A DNA stretch of 64,000 nt from Tropicimonas sp. IMCC34011. GTDB lineage: Bacteria > Pseudomonadota > Alphaproteobacteria > Rhodobacterales > Rhodobacteraceae. A program made the translations under genes and the position numbers. The notes beneath the pieces were generated by a model that saw only the letters and a program-made list of their open reading frames with translations, did not search any database and was not told the origin of the DNA. How positions within the stretch are numbered: the first letter of the stretch is position 1; each line of letters starts with the position of its first letter. Positions 1 through 7,918 of this stretch are shown piece by piece. The DNA lies in contig NZ_QMEJ01000004.1 in NCBI RefSeq assembly GCF_003390865.1, forward strand, positions 460,132-524,131, in the 5' to 3' direction.

Positions 1-584
1 CAGCCGAGCTCGCCGCCGGACGGGCCGGAGGGCCCGGTGCTGCGCTCTTGGGCGAGGGTGGCGAAATCGGCGCCCTCCTCGAGTTCGGTCTTCAGCGCCT
101 GCGCCTCTTCCTCGGTCTCGACGAGGATATGCGACGCGTTCCACTCGCGGGTGGGCTCGGCATCGGAGTACTGCGCGTCGTAGGCCTCCTGAATCGCCTC
201 GTCCGTTACGGCGTCTTCCGCCACGGAGAGAAGGACCTCGCCGGCCATCAGGGCGCTGCGCTGGTTGGCAAGGGTCAGCTCGGTCAGACGGGACGGCTCG
301 TCGGCCTCCTGGCTGAGAACGGTCTGCTGCACGAGCTGGTCGAGGACGCCCTGAAACAGCACCTCGGGCGGGAGCTGCTGGTACTGCTGCGGCAGGGTGG
401 AGCGGGCGACGATCATGTTGCCCACGGTGATCTCGGTGCCATTGACGGTGGCGACGACGGTATCCGCCGTCACGTCGCCGCCGGTGGAGGCGCCTTCGGC
501 GGTCTCGTCCTGAGCGGCGGCGGGCATCGCCAGGGCCAGCGTGAGCAATCCGGCCGTCCAGGGTGCTGTGATGACTCGCGTCAT
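1..584 (-). CDS. Parvulin-type peptidyl-prolyl isomerase, periplasmic (3' end outside window)
   Basis: The minus-strand frame begins [14 protein letters not shown] and has a clear signal peptide ending in AMPAAAQ-DE, so the product should be exported to the periplasm. A SurA/PpiC-like N-terminal helical region follows, with [14 protein letters not shown] and a QQY-rich helix. The rotamase domain then opens with [19 protein letters not shown] and continues into [20 protein letters not shown], the hallmark stretch of parvulins. The reading frame is open at the left edge, so the last part of the domain is missing. Parvulins of this kind catalyse cis-trans proline isomerisation and help fold outer-membrane and secreted proteins. 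It is transcribed divergently from secA, which fits a secretion role. The specific paralogue cannot be named. Confidence 0.85.
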   Translation of the reverse strand, partial: MTRVITAPWTAGLLTLALAMPAAAQDETAEGASTGGDVTADTVVATVNGTEITVGNMIVARSTLPQQYQQLPPEVLFQGVLDQLVQQTVLSQEADEPSRLTELTLANQRSALMAGEVLLSVAEDAVTDEAIQEAYDAQYSDAEPTREWNASHILVETEEEAQALKTELEEGADFATLAQERSTGPSGPSGGELG

Positions 585-753
585 GTGGTCTCCTTCCCTG
601 CCGCGATCGTGCGCGGCGTTGACACTGATGGGGGCGGACCTTACATCGCCCTTGCCTCGGCAGGGGCCGGTGCCGCCGTTTCGTCCGCTACTTAGGGCCG
701 CGCGTAGAGGCGGGCAACCGTCCCGCCGACCAGAAGCACAGGCGGGAGCGCAC

Positions 754-3507
754 ATGATGGGTATCGGCTCGATCGCGAAGAAGGTTTTCGGCACGGCCAA
801 TGACCGCAAGGTCAAGGCGTCGCGGCCTATCATCGCGAAGATCAACGATCTGGAGCCCGAGTTCGAGGCCCTGTCCGACGAGGACCTCAAGGCCCGCACC
901 GGAGCCCTTGCAGAGCGCGCTCGCAACGGCGAAAGCCTCGATGACCTTCTCCCCGAAGCCTTCGCCAACTGCCGGGAGGCGGGCAAGCGGGCCCTCGGCC
1001 TCCGCGCGTTCGACGTGCAGCTCCTCGGCGGCCTCTTCATGCACCAGGGTAACATTGCCGAGATGAAGACGGGCGAGGGCAAGACGCTCGTCGCCACCTT
1101 CCCGGCCTACCTGAACGCTCTGAGCGGCAAGGGCGTCCACATCGTCACGGTGAACGACTACCTTGCGAAGCGCGATGCGGAGTGGATGAGCAAGGTCTAC
1201 GGCATGCTCGGCCTGACGACTGGCGTCGTCTATCCCCAGCAGCCCGAAGAGGAAAAGCGGCAGGCCTATGCCGCGGACATCACCTACGCCACGAACAACG
1301 AGCTCGGCTTCGACTACCTCCGGGACAACATGAAGTCCGAGCTGAAGGACATGGCGCAGCGCGGGCACAACTTCGCCATCGTGGACGAGGTCGACTCCAT
1401 CCTGATCGACGAGGCCCGCACGCCGCTGATCATCTCCGGTCCCTCCCAGGACCGCTCGGACCTCTACCGCTCGGTGGACCAGATCGTCCCGGAGCTGACG
1501 GACGAGCACTTCACCCTCGACGAGAAGACGCGGAACGTCACCTTCACCGACGAGGGCAACGAGTTCCTGGAACAGCGGCTCCTCGCCGCCGGGATCCTGC
1601 CGGAAGGCCAGAGCCTCTACGATCCCGAAAGCACCACCGTCGTCCACCACGTCAACCAGGGTCTGAAGGCGCACAAGCTGTTCCAGCGGGACAAGGACTA
1701 CATCGTCCGCGATGGCGACATCGTGCTGATCGACGAGTTCACCGGCCGCATGATGGCCGGCCGGCGCCTGTCCGACGGCCTGCACCAGGCGATCGAGGCC
1801 AAGGAAGGCGTGGAGATCAAGCCCGAGAACGTGACCCTCGCCTCGGTCACCTTCCAGAACTACTTCCGCCTCTACGACAAGCTCGGCGGCATGACCGGCA
1901 CCGCGCTCACCGAGGCCGACGAATTCGCCGAGATCTACAAGCTCGGTGTGGTCGAGGTTCCGACGAACCGGCCGATCGCCCGGGAGGACGAACACGACGC
2001 GGTCTACCGCACGGCGGGTGAGAAATACGCCGCCGTGGTCCAGACCATCAAGGAAGCCTACGAGCGGCGCCAGCCGGTCCTCGTCGGCACCACCTCCATC
2101 GAGAAATCGGAAATGCTTTCCGAGATGCTCAAGAAGGAGGACATCCGCCACAACGTCCTGAATGCCCGGCAGCATGAGCAGGAGGCGCAGATCGTCGCCG
2201 ATGCCGGCAAGCTCGGCGCAGTGACCATCGCCACCAACATGGCCGGCCGCGGCACGGACATCCAGCTCGGCGGCAACGTCGACATGAAGGTGCTCGAAGC
2301 GCTCGCGGACGATCCCCAGGCTGATCCCGAAGAGGTCCGCGCCCGGATCGAGGCCCAGCATCGCGGCGAGAAGGACAAGGTGCTGGAAGCGGGCGGCCTC
2401 TTCGTCCTCGCCACCGAGCGCCACGAAAGCCGTCGGATCGACAACCAGCTTCGCGGCCGCTCGGGCCGTCAGGGCGACCCTGGACGCTCCTCCTTCTTCC
2501 TCTCCCTCGAGGACGACCTGATGCGGATCTTCGGCTCCGAGCGACTGGACAAGGTCCTGTCCACGCTCGGAATGAAGGAGGGCGAGGCCATCGTTCACCC
2601 CTGGGTGAACAAGAGCCTCGAGCGCGCCCAGGCGAAGGTCGAGGGCCGCAACTTCGATATCCGCAAGCAGCTCCTCAAGTTCGACGACGTGATGAACGAT
2701 CAGCGCAAGGTGATCTTCAGCCAGCGTCGCGAGATCATGGAATCGGCCGACCTCGCGGAGATCGTGGGCGACATGCGCCACCAGGTCATCGACGACCTCG
2801 TGGCGGAGCACATGCCGCCCAAATCCTACGCCGACCAGTGGGATACCGACGGCCTCGAAGCTCAGGCGAAGGAGCTTCTGGGCCTCGATGTGCCCATCAG
2901 CGCCTGGGCCGCCGAGGAAGGCGTGGCGGACGAGGACATCCGCGATCGCCTCGACGAGGCGTCCGACAAGATGATGGCGGAAAAGGCCGAGATCTTCGGT
3001 CAGGACACCATGCGCTCCATCGAGAAGCAGATCCTGCTCCAGACCATCGATGCGAAGTGGCGCGAGCACCTTCTGACGCTGGAACATTTGCGGTCGGTCG
3101 TCGGCTTCCGTGGCTACGCGCAGCGCGATCCGCTGAACGAGTACAAGACCGAGGGTTTCCAGCTCTTCGAATCCATGCTCGACTCGCTGCGGACGGACGT
3201 CACGAAGAAGCTCGCCCATATCCGGCCGATCTCGCAGGAGGAGCAGCAGGACATGCTCCGCCAGATGGTCGCCCAGCAACGTGCGAAACGGGAGGAGGCC
3301 GCCCCGGCCGAGACCCGCGCCGAAGCGGAAGCCGAGGCCGCGCCCGGCACCGTCGCCGCGGGCGCGGAGCCCCGTCCCGCCGAGACGACGGCGAAAGCCG
3401 GTTTCGACGAGACCGACAGCTCGACCTGGGGCAACCCGTCCCGGAACGACCCCTGCCCCTGCGGGTCGGGCGAGAAGTTCAAGCATTGCCACGGGCGCCT
3501 AGCTTAA
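754..3507 (+). CDS. secA: Preprotein translocase ATPase SecA
   Basis: SecA is the motor ATPase that drives unfolded preproteins through SecYEG. The roughly 917-residue product begins [13 protein letters not shown] and contains the Walker A motif MKTGEGKT, the [16 protein letters not shown] segment and the helicase-like tail motifs [10 protein letters not shown] and [13 protein letters not shown]. It ends in the zinc-binding SEC-C motif [14 protein letters not shown]. The first ATG (754) follows GGGAG at 744-748. The second ATG at 757 is equally possible. The last codons (CTA GCT TAA) are unlike the host's usual GC-rich choices, and the stretch TTC AAG CAT TGC C at 3478-3490 is repeated at 7778-7790. 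The end of this gene has therefore probably been replaced by the island that follows it. Confidence 0.97.
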   Translation: MMGIGSIAKKVFGTANDRKVKASRPIIAKINDLEPEFEALSDEDLKARTGALAERARNGESLDDLLPEAFANCREAGKRALGLRAFDVQLLGGLFMHQGNIAEMKTGEGKTLVATFPAYLNALSGKGVHIVTVNDYLAKRDAEWMSKVYGMLGLTTGVVYPQQPEEEKRQAYAADITYATNNELGFDYLRDNMKSELKDMAQRGHNFAIVDEVDSILIDEARTPLIISGPSQDRSDLYRSVDQIVPELTDEHFTLDEKTRNVTFTDEGNEFLEQRLLAAGILPEGQSLYDPESTTVVHHVNQGLKAHKLFQRDKDYIVRDGDIVLIDEFTGRMMAGRRLSDGLHQAIEAKEGVEIKPENVTLASVTFQNYFRLYDKLGGMTGTALTEADEFAEIYKLGVVEVPTNRPIAREDEHDAVYRTAGEKYAAVVQTIKEAYERRQPVLVGTTSIEKSEMLSEMLKKEDIRHNVLNARQHEQEAQIVADAGKLGAVTIATNMAGRGTDIQLGGNVDMKVLEALADDPQADPEEVRARIEAQHRGEKDKVLEAGGLFVLATERHESRRIDNQLRGRSGRQGDPGRSSFFLSLEDDLMRIFGSERLDKVLSTLGMKEGEAIVHPWVNKSLERAQAKVEGRNFDIRKQLLKFDDVMNDQRKVIFSQRREIMESADLAEIVGDMRHQVIDDLVAEHMPPKSYADQWDTDGLEAQAKELLGLDVPISAWAAEEGVADEDIRDRLDEASDKMMAEKAEIFGQDTMRSIEKQILLQTIDAKWREHLLTLEHLRSVVGFRGYAQRDPLNEYKTEGFQLFESMLDSLRTDVTKKLAHIRPISQEEQQDMLRQMVAQQRAKREEAAPAETRAEAEAEAAPGTVAAGAEPRPAETTAKAGFDETDSSTWGNPSRNDPCPCGSGEKFKHCHGRLA
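3478..3490. repeat. Left 13-bp direct repeat (candidate attL) inside secA
   Basis: The 13 bases TTCAAGCATTGCC encode F-K-H-C and the first base of the next codon in the SecA zinc tail. The same 13 bases occur at 7778-7790, exactly 4300 bp downstream, where the island ends. Sequence before the repeat does not match between the two copies. After it, both continue as a short SecA-like tail to a stop codon. This is the pattern left by site-specific integration into the 3' end of a gene. Confidence 0.75.
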
Positions 3508-3518
3508 CTATTGAAAAC

Positions 3519-3554
3519 AATGGCTTAGCATTTTCTTGCTAAGCCATTTTTGTT
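3519..3554 (+). terminator. Rho-independent terminator after secA (island-supplied)
   Basis: A perfect 12-bp stem (3519-3530 with 3537-3548) encloses a TTTTCT loop and runs into a T-rich tail (TTTTTGTT). It begins 12 bases after the secA stop. It is AT-rich, unlike the GC-rich hairpins elsewhere in the window, which suggests it arrived with the island. Confidence 0.85.
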
Positions 3555-3606
3555 ATGCGAATGTTAGTCAAAGCGTGATTTTGGCATGGATGTTAGGCAT
3601 TTGTCA

Positions 3607-4702
3607 GGCCCTGTTGCGCAAAGGCGGATGTAGGATTCATCTCGTGAATCCAGCGTGGTAGCTTGCTCGGTATGAGCAGACCTTTCCCGCCGAGCTACAA
3701 AACCAAGAACTGGCCGTCCTACAGTAAGCCGGTGAAGGCGCCACTGGTTCGAGCCCACCGGCGTACGCGCTGAAGCAGCGGGGTTCGCTGACGATCTGGT
3801 TTGATCCGGATATGATCTGGGTGCCGCCGCCCACAGGCAAGCAAGGCCGTCAGCCGCAGTATAGCGACACCGCGATCCAGACCTGCCCGACGATGAAGGT
3901 GCTGTTCGGCATGCCGCTCCGGCAGACAACAGGTTTCGTCGAGAGCCTTTTGCGTCTGATCGGTCTCGACTGGAGCGTGCCGAATTTCAGCACGCTCAGT
4001 ATGCGCCAGAAGACCATGGCCGTGGGCATTCCCTACCGTGGCTCGCAGGCCCCACTGAACCTGCTGATCGACAGCACAGGCATCAAGGCGGAAGGCGAAG
4101 GCGAAGGCGAGTGGCACGCGCGCAAACATGGTGGTGCCAAACGCCGCCTGTGGCGCAAGATCCACATCGGCATCGACGAGCACACGCTGGAGATCCGAGC
4201 CATCGAAGTCACCGGTAGCAATGTCGGCGATGCGCCGATGCTTCCCGAGTTGCTGGATCAGATCCCGGCGGGACGTCGAAATTGGATCGGTCACCGCCGA
4301 CGGCGCCTATGACACCCGCAAGTGCCATGAAGCCGTCGCCAACCGCGGTGCCGATGCTGTTATACCACCCCGCAAGAACGCCAAGCCCTGGAAGCCCTCG
4401 ACCGCAGGCGCATTGCGCGGAACGAGGCGCTGCTCGCATCGAAATACCTCGGTCCCGCCATCTGGCGAAAGTGGAGTGGATACCACCGCCGAAGCCGTGC
4501 CGAAACGAAGATGCCTTGCGTGAAGCTGCTGGGGCAGCAGCCTCATGGCGCGCGACCTTGATCGCCAAGTCGCAGAACTCCAAGTCCGCGCCGCCGTGTT
4601 GAACGGCTACACCGCGCTCGGAATACCTGTCACCGAGCCCAAGGGATAAGTGCGTCCTGGGAAAGGGGAGTGCGGGCGTCACGTCCTTTGCGCAACAAAG
4701 CC
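3607..4702. mobile_element. IS5-family insertion sequence (IS903-like ends), decayed
   Basis: Terminal inverted repeats GGCCCTGTTGCGCAAA (3607-3622) and the complement of TTTGCGCAACAAAGCC (4687-4702) match at 14 of 16 positions. They resemble the GGCTTTGTTG ends of IS903-type IS5 elements. Between them lies a transposase gene of the same family broken by frameshifts. The nine flanking bases differ (CATTTGTCA left, TTGGTGACG right), so no target duplication remains. This suggests rearrangement or drift after insertion. The element sits wholly inside the secA-end island. Confidence 0.8.
3672..4649 (+). pseudogene. IS5-family transposase, frameshifted remnant
   Basis: The gene can be followed through several frames. 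It starts MSRPFPPSYKTKNWPSYS, then diverges for about 45 bases. It resumes as ALKQRGSLTIWFDPDMIW and runs through the first catalytic block NLLIDSTGIK up to about 4270. It shifts again for the second block SVTADGAYDTRKCHE (about 4285-4410), and again for YHRRSRAETKM carrying the catalytic glutamate. A last shift restores the C-terminal end, which closes IPVTEPKG at 4649. All three DDE residues are recognisable but never in one frame, so the transposase is not functional unless the shifts are sequencing errors. Confidence 0.85.
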
Positions 4703-4704
4703 TT

Positions 4705-4983
4705 GGTGACGTACGCTACGAAGGTGACAAATACCTCGCGTTCACGCGCTGGTGGACGGAGCGCGTGCGAACGAACAAACGGCGCGGCGAGTTTCTGTTC
4801 GCGGAACCGCGGCGCACAGCGTCTGTAAGCGTTGTACACAGCGAGGACGAGGCAGCAGCAGCTGTGGGTAGCGAGGACACTGTCCTGATAGCTGTTAACC
4901 TTAACACACCAGCGCAAGCTCTTGGACGCAGGCATCGACATGATCTTGCGGAAACAGATGGGTGGGCTGAAGCGTGGGCGGTA
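4705..4983 (+). pseudogene. Remnant of a phage-like gene, 5' end cut by the insertion sequence
   Basis: Directly after the right end of the insertion sequence an open frame reads GDVRYEGDKYLAFTRWWTE, then a basic stretch and SVSVVHSEDEAAAAVGSED, with no start codon at the expected place. At about 4908 the frame that makes sense shifts to HQRKLLDAGIDMILRKQMGG and stops at 4983 (TAA), one base before the next gene. I read this as the 3' part of a gene whose beginning was removed by the insertion sequence and which has since frameshifted. I do not recognise the family. The phage-like label comes from the tight coupling to the next small basic gene and from the company it keeps. Confidence 0.4.
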
Positions 4984-4984
4984 A

Positions 4985-5284
4985 GTGCGCAACCCCAAGT
5001 TCAGCCAGGCGCGCTACAGGCTGGGTAAGGCTGTAAAGGCACCGGCGCTGAAGAAGGCGTTCGCCGTGTACGACATACGCAACACCGCTGCTGCTAAGGG
5101 ACGAAAAATCTCGAACTGGTACGTGGCGAAGCTGGCAAGGCTGGACTATTGTCAGCGAGAGCGGGCTGATGAGGTGCCGCTGGATGAAGTAGAGCAGCGG
5201 CGTGTTGTAAGTGCCATCGTTGCACGGCACGTCAAGGACGCTAACAAAATGATTAATAACGCTACTGTCGGTATTTTCCCATAG
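4985..5284 (+). CDS. Small basic protein of unknown function in the secA-end island
   Basis: The 99-residue open frame starts with GTG one base after the preceding stop, an arrangement typical of translationally coupled phage genes. The product (VRNPKFSQARYRLGKAVKAP at its start) is rich in lysine and arginine, with segments KKAFAVYDIRNTAAAKGRK and SNWYVAKLARLDYCQRERAD. No signal peptide or membrane segment is visible. I do not recognise the family. It lies between the remains of a broken gene and the acyltransferase gene, and appears intact. It could be a small nucleic-acid-binding or structural phage protein, but nothing in the sequence decides this. Confidence 0.45.
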   Translation: MRNPKFSQARYRLGKAVKAPALKKAFAVYDIRNTAAAKGRKISNWYVAKLARLDYCQRERADEVPLDEVEQRRVVSAIVARHVKDANKMINNATVGIFP

Positions 5285-5338
5285 GCAGCAACGCAGAGAA
5301 CTAGAACTTATACGATAAAGAACATTACGGAAATTTAT

Positions 5339-7201
5339 ATGAAGTATCGTAGCGAGATTGATGGACTGCGCGCGATTGCGGTTGTTCCAGTAATCTTGTT
5401 CCATGCAGGCTATGAAGTTTTTAGTGGTGGTTTTGTAGGTGTTGATGTCTTCTTCGTGATAAGTGGTTACCTTATCACTACTATCATCATAAATGAAATG
5501 GACGAGGGCAAATTTAGCTTGCTCAGCTTCTACGAGCGGCGCGCTCGGCGCATTCTGCCTGCGCTCTTCTTCGTTGTGTTGTGCTGTATCCCCGCAGCTT
5601 GCCTCCTTCTGTTGCCAAGCGACATGGAGGACTTTGCACAAAGCCTCGTGGCTGTAGCAACGTTTTCTTCTAACATACTATTTTGGCGTGAGAGCGGCTA
5701 CTTTGCGACTGCCGCTGAGTTAAAGCCATTGCTGCATACCTGGAGTTTAGCTGTTGAGGAGCAGTTTTATATTCTGTTTCCACTATTTTTGATGACAGCA
5801 TGGCGCTATGGTAACCGCGCTATCGTTTGGGCACTTATTTTTATATTCTTTGTGAGCTTGATGACGGCGCACTGGGGCGCATATAACGAGCCAAGTGCTA
5901 CATTCTATCTCTTGCCAACACGTGCATGGGAGTTGCTGATAGGTTCGCTTGCTGCATTTTACTTGCAGAAACGTTCTGGCGGTACACCACACAGGCTGAA
6001 TAGCACACTGTCCGCTATCGGTTTGACTGCAATATGCTACAGTATATTTGCGTTTGACGAAGCTACTCCGTTTCCAAGCCTGTATGCCCTCGTGCCATCT
6101 GTCGGCACAGGTTTGGTTATCCTGTTTACAACTAAGGGCACTTTAACGCACACGTTGCTGTCACTCAGAGTTTTTGTTGGCGTTGGGACTATCTCTTACA
6201 GCCTGTATCTTTGGCACCAACCCTTGTTCGCATTTTGGCGGCAATACAACGTCTTCGAGCCAACGCATGAGCAGATGCTTTTACTTTCGCTGCTCTGTTT
6301 GCCGCTTGCCTACTTTACCTACCGCTTCGTGGAGTCACCATTTCGAGGAAGAACGGGTTGTTTAAGCAGGAAGGGTGTGTTTGGCACTTCTAGCATTTCT
6401 ATTCTTACATTAATTTTAGCCGGATTTGCTGGACACTTCTCAGCTGGGTTTCCTTCTCGCTTAAGTGTCGATGACAGGGCGTTGATGAACTTGGCAGCGC
6501 CAAGTCCACTGCGTGATGATTGCCATTTTGGAAGTAAAGATTACTTTTCCGCATCTGAATCGTGCCGATACTTTGAGAACCCCGGAGCCAGTTGGGCGGT
6601 TTATGGTAATAGCCACGGAGTTGAACTTGCCTATGGCATTGCACAGCTCTTGGAGAATCGGGGCGAAGGCGTATGGCATTTCACCATAAGTGGTTGCTCC
6701 GCAAGTTTCGATTCCAGCGATGTTAGCTACTGTGACGATTTCTTTCGAAGCAGGTTAGAGTACATAACGCAAACAGAGGATATCGAAAACATTATCCTTG
6801 CCTTTCGCTCAGAGACATCGGGCTTGGATGCAGCTGAATCCATGATTCAGCTTGCAAATCATCTGCACCGCTTAGATAAAAATGTATACTTGATTCTGCA
6901 AGCTCCCACACTGCCTAACGACATAAATGCATTTATCAGGAGGGCTATTGTGTCTGGCAATACTTTGGGTTCAATCGCGTCCAAGTCTCGGGATGTTTGG
7001 AAGGCGGAGTATGGCGATGTATTAAGTTCTCTTAGCCTATTAGAGGAAGGAATAACTATTGTTGATTTGGCTGATGTTTTTTGCGATCATGAATTATGTT
7101 ACGCTATAAGAAATGGCATACCGCTATACTTTGATGATGATCACATGTCAGTAGCGGCTGCGCAATTGGCTGCGGTGCATATTTTTAAGCAAATCGAATG
7201 A
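5339..7201 (+). CDS. Membrane O-acyltransferase (acyltransferase-3) with C-terminal SGNH domain
   Basis: The 620-residue protein belongs to the OafA/YrhL-type acyltransferases that add acetyl or similar groups to O-antigen, exopolysaccharide or peptidoglycan. Residues 1 to about 350 are a multi-pass membrane domain opening with MKYRSEIDGLRAIAVVPVIL, then the conserved histidine in LFHAGYE and GFVGVDVFFVISGYLIT. It also has the SFYERRARRILPAL signature and HTWSLAVEEQFYILFP. From about residue 400 a periplasmic SGNH domain follows, with the serine block as GNSHG (usually GDSH) near residue 420 and the D-x-x-H block in DDDHMS near residue 600. The gene is much AT-richer than its neighbours, and its ribosome-binding site is weak. 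It is the only large intact gene of the secA-end island, so it is a likely cargo gene that alters the cell surface. Confidence 0.9.
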   Translation: MKYRSEIDGLRAIAVVPVILFHAGYEVFSGGFVGVDVFFVISGYLITTIIINEMDEGKFSLLSFYERRARRILPALFFVVLCCIPAACLLLLPSDMEDFAQSLVAVATFSSNILFWRESGYFATAAELKPLLHTWSLAVEEQFYILFPLFLMTAWRYGNRAIVWALIFIFFVSLMTAHWGAYNEPSATFYLLPTRAWELLIGSLAAFYLQKRSGGTPHRLNSTLSAIGLTAICYSIFAFDEATPFPSLYALVPSVGTGLVILFTTKGTLTHTLLSLRVFVGVGTISYSLYLWHQPLFAFWRQYNVFEPTHEQMLLLSLLCLPLAYFTYRFVESPFRGRTGCLSRKGVFGTSSISILTLILAGFAGHFSAGFPSRLSVDDRALMNLAAPSPLRDDCHFGSKDYFSASESCRYFENPGASWAVYGNSHGVELAYGIAQLLENRGEGVWHFTISGCSASFDSSDVSYCDDFFRSRLEYITQTEDIENIILAFRSETSGLDAAESMIQLANHLHRLDKNVYLILQAPTLPNDINAFIRRAIVSGNTLGSIASKSRDVWKAEYGDVLSSLSLLEEGITIVDLADVFCDHELCYAIRNGIPLYFDDDHMSVAAAQLAAVHIFKQIE

Positions 7202-7253
7202 CAGCCAGCTTCCTCTGAAAGCATAATATGTGAGTAAGTCGAAGGAGACTATT

Positions 7254-7685
7254 ATGGCGCTACTAAACGCACTGACGCTGACGCAATATCAAACTGAGAC
7301 ACACAATCGCCAACACTATCTCGTCGTCGCAAAATGGTTGATAAGATTTCAGAACAAATCAAGTACGCTACTGACACCACCTTTCAGCCAACAAAGTTGA
7401 TTTGGCACAAGGATGCTGAAGGCAGGGAACACGCGTTACTGTGCCGAAGCGAGTGCGGCGCTGGTGGACGGTGAAAGCTGACGGGACTGTGCTGCTGACG
7501 TGCGTTACGGCAGCAAGGCATTGGAGCTAGCAAAGGGTAAGAATGCTATTGTGGTAAACAGCGAAGGAAAACTGCCAACTGTGCTGAAGCTTTTCGTTGA
7601 AGCTGTGGAGGCGGGCGAGTTTGATAAGCTGCTAGATGAGCAGGTGAGCTGCGGGAAGCAGGCTGTCGATAAGAAAGTGATTTAG
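7254..7685 (+). pseudogene. Small phage-type protein gene (DUF6641-like by recall), frameshifted
   Basis: A very good Shine-Dalgarno sequence (AAGGAG, 7242-7247) precedes ATG at 7254. The protein starts MALLNALTLTQYQTETHNR. Its logical continuation then jumps frame near 7319 (SRRRKMVDKISEQIKYATD), again near 7441 (VPKRVRRWWTVKADGTVLLT) and again at 7500 (VRYGSKALELAKGKNAIVV), ending at 7685. Joined up, this gives a protein of about 140 residues whose order of blocks matches a small phage protein family I remember as DUF6641. The family name is from memory and was not checked. Three frameshifts make it a pseudogene. It supports a phage origin for the island. Confidence 0.55.
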
Positions 7686-7777
7686 GGTCAGATACTTGCT
7701 TGTAAGGAATTTGTCAGGCAGCGTGTTTTTTTAACGTTAACCTGTTGTAAACGAAGCGGAAAAAATATCCGTTTGAT

Positions 7778-7790
7778 TTCAAGCATTGCC
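7778..7790. repeat. Right 13-bp direct repeat (candidate attR)
   Basis: TTCAAGCATTGCC here is identical to 3478-3490 inside secA. Upstream bases differ completely between the two copies, while downstream both read on as a short SecA-like tail to a stop codon. The change from AT-rich to host-like GC-rich sequence occurs at this point. Confidence 0.75.
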
Positions 7791-7807
7791 TCGGCCAGCT
7801 GGTCTGA
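7778..7807 (+). pseudogene. Displaced original 3' end of secA
   Basis: Nine codons plus a stop read F-K-H-C-L-G-Q-L-V-stop, parallel to the functional SecA end [13 protein letters not shown]. Codons here (CTC GGC CAG CTG GTC) follow the host's GC-rich habit, whereas those at the functional copy (CGC CTA GCT) do not. This suggests that this fragment is the native end, pushed 4.3 kb away by the island. The codon for the zinc-binding His has become CTC (Leu), as expected once selection is lost. Confidence 0.65.
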
Positions 7808-7818
7808 ACGGCACCCTG

Positions 7819-7850
7819 CGCGCGTCAGGCGCCAAATGACCTGACGCGCG
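7819..7850 (+). terminator. GC-rich hairpin, probably the original secA terminator
   Basis: An 11-bp perfect stem (7819-7829 with 7840-7850) surrounds a 10-base loop 12 bases after the displaced secA stop. No T-run follows directly, so termination efficiency is uncertain. Its position after the orphaned secA tail supports the idea that native downstream sequence resumes here. Confidence 0.55.
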
Positions 7851-7918
7851 TCAAGATCCTGCCGCCTTTCATGCCCATCTGTCTGGCTCGAACCGCCATG
7901 CGGACGAGGAGGCACGAT

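Larger units (their letters stand above)
3478..7790. mobile_element. Genomic island integrated at the 3' end of secA
   Basis: This 4.3-kb segment is bounded by 13-bp direct repeats made of secA-end sequence. It is visibly AT-richer than both flanks and uses codons unlike the rest of the window. In order it holds an AT-rich terminator, an IS5-type element with a broken transposase, remnants of phage-like genes, an intact acyltransferase gene and another broken phage-like gene. No integrase or recombinase gene is present, so it is either a decayed element or one mobilised from elsewhere. To the right of the repeat lie the displaced original end of secA and a strong GC-rich hairpin that looks like the original secA terminator. 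The boundaries are seen in the sequence, and the mechanism is inferred. Confidence 0.75.

Noticed and set aside
688..3492. A 934-codon open frame antisense to secA
   Set aside because: It mirrors the SecA reading frame in a GC-rich sequence. It shows no domain and would run through the whole of a clearly functional gene.
4765..5028. An 87-residue frame starting with GTG after the insertion sequence as an intact gene
   Set aside because: The open frame continues upstream to the insertion sequence without a start. The better C-terminal continuation is in another frame after about 4908, so it is more likely a remnant.
4901..5641. A 246-codon minus-strand frame across the start of the acyltransferase gene
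   Set aside because: It overlaps the conserved N-terminus of the acyltransferase and the 99-residue gene, and shows odd composition with many Cys and Ser runs but no domain. It is probably a chance frame in AT-rich sequence.
3599..7719. A second direct repeat, ATTTGTCAGGC, at 3599-3609 and 7709-7719 inside both ends of the island
   Set aside because: It is only 11 bp, extends three bases into the insertion sequence and lies at different distances from the 13-bp repeats. It could be chance, so I did not treat it as an attachment site, though it deserves a look in related islands.
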